64,000 nt of DNA from Desulfitibacter alkalitolerans DSM 16504 (GTDB taxonomy: Bacteria > Bacillota > DSM-16504 > Desulfitibacterales > Desulfitibacteraceae), in NCBI RefSeq assembly GCF_000620305.1, contig NZ_KK211101.1, positions 393,982-457,981 on the forward strand. The letters are read 5' to 3'. Below the pieces are notes generated by a model. It worked only from the letters and a program-made list of their open reading frames with translations, did not search any database and was not told where the DNA came from. The position numbers were made by a program, and so were the translations under genes. Shown here piece by piece: positions 60,170 to 64,000 of this stretch (position 1 is its first letter; each line of letters starts with the position of its first letter).

Positions 60170-62365
60170 ATGGCATATGTGATTGATGCAAAGGGTATTT
60201 ATTATAGAGATTTAAATGATAAAATAAGGTCCGCCTTAAAAGAGGGATATAAACATATTTTATTAAAAAATGTCCTTGGTCAGAGATATATTGGCACTGG
60301 AATAAATGACCCGAATGCCATTATTGAGATAGAGGGTATTCCAGGTGAGGACCTTGGCTTTGCCTTGGAAGGTAGTAAAATAATAGTTAAAGGCCACGGA
60401 CAAAACGCAATAGGAAATACCATGGATAGTGGGACTATTGTAATTCATGGTATAGCAGGGGATGCCCTTGCTTACGGGATGCGCGGCGGGAAAATCTTTG
60501 TTAGAGATGATGTTGGTTACCGGGTTGGTATCCATATGAAGTCATATAAGGAAAAGGTTCCTGCTTTGGTTATAGGTGGTACTGCAGGAGATTTTCTAGG
60601 GGAATATATGGCGGGGGGAACTATTATTGTTTTAAATAGGAATAATATAAAGGATGATGTAGTCGGCAAAGCTGCCAGTACCCTGGCAACAGGTATTCAT
60701 GGAGGCGAAATCTTCGTTTTTGAAAGCCATGTTGAACAATATCAGCTTGGAATAGGAGGAGCCTTTTCTGAAGTAACCAATGGGGATATGGAGAAGATTA
60801 CTTCTCTAGTTAATGAATTTTGCCGTGAGTTTGATTTTGATCCAGGCAGTTTACTCGAACGCAGTATTGTTAAGATTGTTCCTGTGGGCAGCAGACCTTT
60901 TGAAAATTTCTATTATCCCGCATATCCAGTAAATACAGGTCTAAAACCAATTCATAAGGAGAGAAAATCTCCATGTGAAAGATCCTGTCCTGTTGGTATT
61001 CCTACTGGACAATTTCTTAAGCATATAAGACAAAATCATATTAACAAAGCAATAGAGCTTTTAGATGAATATACTCCCTTCAGGAACAGCTGCTGCGGCC
61101 ATATATGTCCACATTTATGCATGGATGGATGTACCAGGGGATATTTAGATTTCCCAATTAATAGCAGTGAATTGGCTAAAATGTATAAAACCCATCAAGT
61201 TACTTTTCCAATAGATAATTGTAAGGGTTCTATTGGTGTTATTGGAGGAGGCCCAGCTGGACTTAGTGCTGCATACTTTCTTGCACGTTTAGGATATTTG
61301 GTAAAGATTTATGAAGCAGACCAGGAGCTTGGAGGAAAAATGTTCCAAGTAATTTCCAGAGAAAGGTTGCCTCTTGAAGAACTCAGGCATGATATTAAGA
61401 GAATTATGGACATGGGAGTAGAGGTAGAATTAAACTCGCCAGTAGATTCAGAGAAATTCAAGGAGCTCATGACTATCCATGACAGCATTATTATTGCAGT
61501 CGGTGCTCACAAGGGTATGATGCCCCCTGTTAAAGGCATAGATAAGGCTGTTTCTGGCATAGACTTCTTAAAGGATTACAACAAGGGAAAGGTAGACAGA
61601 TTAGGTAGGAAAGTAGTTTTTTTAGGAGCTGGTGATGCAGCAATTGATGGTATAGAAGCAGCTCTAAAAATGGGAGTTAGTCCAGAAAATATAACAGTAC
61701 TTGATATAAAAACCCCTTCTGGAAATAAACATGAGATAAATAGACTAAAACAGAAAGGTATAAAATTCGAATATCCGGTTTTTATTGAGGAAATTACTAG
61801 GGATGGTCTGGTAGTTGCTAAAAGCCACATGGGAAGTAACCTTAGTTTTCAAGCGGATAATATTCTGGTTTTTACAAGTGAACTGCCAGTATTAAATTTT
61901 ATACCAGAGGAGTTAACGCAGCAAAAGGACAATAGGGGCTTTTTGAAGCCTTTATCTGAAAAAAGCTTTAGAGTTAATAATTCAAATGTATACTTTGTAG
62001 GTGATGTTAGTGGGCTGAAGCTTGTTGCAGAAAACATAGCCCAGGCCAAAAAATGTGCTTATGAAATTCACGCAGACCTGCAGGGGATTCCAAATCAATG
62101 GAGTAATAACATGGAAGAAGAGGACTTTATTCTAGAACCTTACAAATGTTCTCCCATAGAAAATCCACATTATATTGAACCCCATGAACGCTGTTTACAT
62201 TGTGGTGTGTGCATCCAATGTGATGAATGTGTTGAGGCATGCCCCAGGGGAGCCCTTGTCAGAGAAGGTGAAGAATTTCATGTAAATCTTCAAATGTGCG
62301 GCGGTTGTGGAACTTGTGCAGCAGTGTGCAAAGGCTCGGTTATACAAATGTTATCCAGGAGGTAA
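60170..62365 (+). CDS. Fused glutamate synthase GXGXG domain, GltD-like reductase and ferredoxin
   Basis: A 731-residue three-part protein. Residues about 1-250 form the GXGXG beta-helix domain found at the GOGAT C-terminus (GSKIIVKGHGQNAIGNTM, seen in parts). Residues about 260-640 form a GltD-like NADPH:acceptor reductase with cluster cysteines CERSCPVGIPTGQF, FAD motif GVIGGGPAGLSAAYF and NADPH motif FLGAGDAAIDG. The last about 60 residues carry two 4Fe-4S motifs (CLHCGVCIQCDECVEACP, CGGCGTCAAVC). ATG 60170 follows GAGGTGA. It supplies electrons to the preceding subunit. Confidence 0.87.
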   Translation: MAYVIDAKGIYYRDLNDKIRSALKEGYKHILLKNVLGQRYIGTGINDPNAIIEIEGIPGEDLGFALEGSKIIVKGHGQNAIGNTMDSGTIVIHGIAGDALAYGMRGGKIFVRDDVGYRVGIHMKSYKEKVPALVIGGTAGDFLGEYMAGGTIIVLNRNNIKDDVVGKAASTLATGIHGGEIFVFESHVEQYQLGIGGAFSEVTNGDMEKITSLVNEFCREFDFDPGSLLERSIVKIVPVGSRPFENFYYPAYPVNTGLKPIHKERKSPCERSCPVGIPTGQFLKHIRQNHINKAIELLDEYTPFRNSCCGHICPHLCMDGCTRGYLDFPINSSELAKMYKTHQVTFPIDNCKGSIGVIGGGPAGLSAAYFLARLGYLVKIYEADQELGGKMFQVISRERLPLEELRHDIKRIMDMGVEVELNSPVDSEKFKELMTIHDSIIIAVGAHKGMMPPVKGIDKAVSGIDFLKDYNKGKVDRLGRKVVFLGAGDAAIDGIEAALKMGVSPENITVLDIKTPSGNKHEINRLKQKGIKFEYPVFIEEITRDGLVVAKSHMGSNLSFQADNILVFTSELPVLNFIPEELTQQKDNRGFLKPLSEKSFRVNNSNVYFVGDVSGLKLVAENIAQAKKCAYEIHADLQGIPNQWSNNMEEEDFILEPYKCSPIENPHYIEPHERCLHCGVCIQCDECVEACPRGALVREGEEFHVNLQMCGGCGTCAAVCKGSVIQMLSRR

Positions 62366-62370
62366 TTTAT

Positions 62371-63228
62371 ATGGAGTTTATTAAGATGCATGGATTAGGC
62401 AATGACTTTGTAATAATTAATAGCTTAACAAATACTACGCCTATAACAGATTATGTTCAATTAGCTGTTAGGGTTTGCAACAGAAACTTTGGTGTTGGTG
62501 CAGATGGTCTAGTTGTACTTTTGCCATCAGACAAAGCTCATGTAACCATGAGAATTTTTAATCCTGATGGTTCTGAGGCTGAGATGTGCGGCAATGCAAC
62601 CAGGTGTGTTGCCAGATATCTTTATGAGAAGGAAATAGTCAAGGAGCAACTTATAACCATTAGCACCCTGGCGGGTTTAATCATAACTGAGGTAATAGTA
62701 GATGGCTTAACTGTAAAAAATATTAAAGTAAATATGGGGTCCCCTCGCCTTAAACCTGAGGAGATACCAACCACTCTTTCTGGAAACCCAGAAGTAATTA
62801 ATCAATCTATTGAAATTAATGGGCAGCATTTTGCAGTGACGTGTGTTTCCATGGGAAACCCTCATTGTATCATATATGTGGAGGACTTGGTGGAGGTGCC
62901 TCTAGAAAAATGGGGTCCATTGGTTGAGAAGGCATCTGTATTCCCTGCATATACAAATGTTGAATTTGTTCAGGTCATTAATAAATCAACAGTAAAGGTA
63001 AAGGTCTGGGAAAGAGGTGCTGGAGCCACCCTGGCCTGTGGTACTGGTGCATGTGCTGTAGCGGTGGCAGGAGTATTAAATGGAAAAAACAACAGGGACG
63101 TAGAGGTTATTCTGCCAGGAGGCAGCCTTCACATAAAATGGAGCAAGCAAGATAATATGGTCTACATGACAGGTGCTGCAGAATATGTATTTGAAGGAAA
63201 CCTTTTAAATAAATTAACCAAGGGGTGA
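62371..63228 (+). CDS. dapF: Diaminopimelate epimerase
   Basis: A 285-residue cofactor-free racemase converting LL- to meso-diaminopimelate for lysine and peptidoglycan. The two catalytic cysteines lie in EMCGNATRCVARY (about 70-82) and ACGTGACAVAV (about 220-230). ATG 62371 follows CCAGGAGG and lies 5 bases after the preceding stop; a longer frame overlapping the upstream gene is not supported. dapL follows 4 bases downstream. Confidence 0.95.
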   Translation: MEFIKMHGLGNDFVIINSLTNTTPITDYVQLAVRVCNRNFGVGADGLVVLLPSDKAHVTMRIFNPDGSEAEMCGNATRCVARYLYEKEIVKEQLITISTLAGLIITEVIVDGLTVKNIKVNMGSPRLKPEEIPTTLSGNPEVINQSIEINGQHFAVTCVSMGNPHCIIYVEDLVEVPLEKWGPLVEKASVFPAYTNVEFVQVINKSTVKVKVWERGAGATLACGTGACAVAVAGVLNGKNNRDVEVILPGGSLHIKWSKQDNMVYMTGAAEYVFEGNLLNKLTKG

Positions 63229-63232
63229 TTAA

Positions 63233-64000
63233 ATGATTAAGCAGGCTGAAAGAATTTCAAAGCTTCCACCATATTTATTCGCACGTATTGAACAAAAAAT
63301 AGCTGAGGCAAGGGAAAAGGGCGTTGACATTATTAGCCTTGGAATTGGTGACCCTGATCAACCAACTCCTAGCTATATTGTAGAAGAATTAAATACTGCC
63401 TCCAGGGAGACAGCAAATCATCAATATCCAAGCTCAGTTGGAATGCTTGAATATAGAAAGGCTGTATGCCAATGGTATGAACGTCAGCATGGAGTTACAT
63501 TGGATCCCAAGAAGGAGGTAGTTTCTCTAATTGGCTCAAAGGAAGGAATAGGCCATATTTCTTTTTGCTATGTTAACCCAGGAGATATAAACCTTGTACC
63601 GGATCCAGGATATCCAGTTTATGGCATAGGAACTATTCTCGCAGGCGGTACACCCTATGTAATGCCTCTAAAAGAAGAAAATGGCTTTTTAGTAGATTTA
63701 GATATAATACCTGAGGATGTGGCTCAAAGAGCTAAACTAATGTTTATCAATTATCCAAATAATCCTACTGGTGCAGTAGCTAATAGGGAATTTTTTGAAA
63801 AGGTTGTGGCCTTTGCCAAAAAATATGATATTGTTGTATGCCATGATGCTGCATATTCAGAAGTCTTTTTTGATGGTCAAAGACCCCTGAGCTTCATGGA
63901 GATACCTGGGGCAAAGGATGTGGGTATAGAATTTAATTCACTTTCCAAGCCTTTTAACATGACTGGATGGAGGATTGGTTGGGCAGTGGGAAGACAAGAG
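63233..64000 (+). CDS. dapL: LL-diaminopimelate aminotransferase (partial, runs off window)
   Basis: The first 256 residues of a class I/II PLP aminotransferase. [19 protein letters not shown] (about 35-53), [12 protein letters not shown] (about 170-181) and the lysine region [20 protein letters not shown] at the window edge are typical of DapL, which makes LL-DAP directly from tetrahydrodipicolinate. Coupling to dapF supports this over a generic aspartate aminotransferase. The C-terminal third lies outside the window. Confidence 0.87.
   Translation, partial: MIKQAERISKLPPYLFARIEQKIAEAREKGVDIISLGIGDPDQPTPSYIVEELNTASRETANHQYPSSVGMLEYRKAVCQWYERQHGVTLDPKKEVVSLIGSKEGIGHISFCYVNPGDINLVPDPGYPVYGIGTILAGGTPYVMPLKEENGFLVDLDIIPEDVAQRAKLMFINYPNNPTGAVANREFFEKVVAFAKKYDIVVCHDAAYSEVFFDGQRPLSFMEIPGAKDVGIEFNSLSKPFNMTGWRIGWAVGRQE

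Overview
The window is a low-GC, gene-dense stretch from an anaerobic Firmicute, most likely a class Clostridia amino-acid fermenter. Supporting this are strong GGAGG-type ribosome binding sites, Lys/Ile/Glu-rich proteins, ferredoxin-linked enzymes, a tungsten-type aldehyde ferredoxin oxidoreductase, PPi-dependent phosphofructokinase, MttB-family methyltransferases and ANTAR regulators of nitrogen genes. I cannot name the genus. I found no tRNA, rRNA, CRISPR array, insertion sequence or prophage.

Layout. 1-9.2 kb: a candidate 440-nt noncoding RNA with its own promoter and terminator, a lipoprotein, threonine aldolase, an MFS carrier, DnaQ-like and HD-domain proteins, a YbjQ protein, a LarA-like racemase, a UPF0316 membrane protein behind an attenuator-like leader, an orphan ECF sigma factor and an ornithine-cyclodeaminase-family protein. 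9.5-12.9 kb: a complete OpuC-type glycine betaine ABC importer. 13-20.3 kb: DUF212 protein, a PleD-like diguanylate cyclase, HflX, TrkH, a DUF1657 protein, a class III aminotransferase and a HAD phosphatase. 20.3-22.2 kb: amtB-glnB on the minus strand. 22.2-23.1 kb: a divergent ferredoxin-type gene with a CRP/FNR-like box at -41.5.

23.3-34.1 kb: a histidine catabolism operon behind a sigma-54 promoter, in the order mttB-like, hutH, mttB-like, Fe-S protein, hutI, ftcD, fchA, hutU. A convergent sigma-54 activator gene follows. The route is histidine, urocanate, imidazolonepropionate, formiminoglutamate, then transfer of the formimino group to folate. Two quaternary-amine-type methyltransferases interleaved with hutH suggest that a methylated histidine may be a substrate. 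35.6-47.1 kb: tryptophanase, an AOR with its ferredoxin subunit, PPi-PFK, a GntR/UTRA regulator, a soluble chemoreceptor-like protein, a NifU-like protein lacking one cysteine, a twin P-loop ATPase, and a second HutH paralogue that lacks the Ala-Ser-Gly needed for the MIO cofactor.

47.6-63.2 kb: a two-component system and a HEAT-like protein lead into a nitrogen block: ANTAR protein 1, a divergent glutamine synthetase-like protein, ANTAR protein 2, glnA, lpd, lipA, and a three-gene glutamate synthase. dapF and the start of dapL close the window. The clearest unifying signal is RNA-based. The leaders of amtB-glnB, glnA and the glutamate synthase genes each carry hairpins with six-base A-x-x-G loops whose 3' arms overlap intrinsic terminators. 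This is the target architecture of ANTAR antiterminators, and two ANTAR genes lie beside them. Together they look like a nitrogen-assimilation regulon controlled by transcription antitermination.
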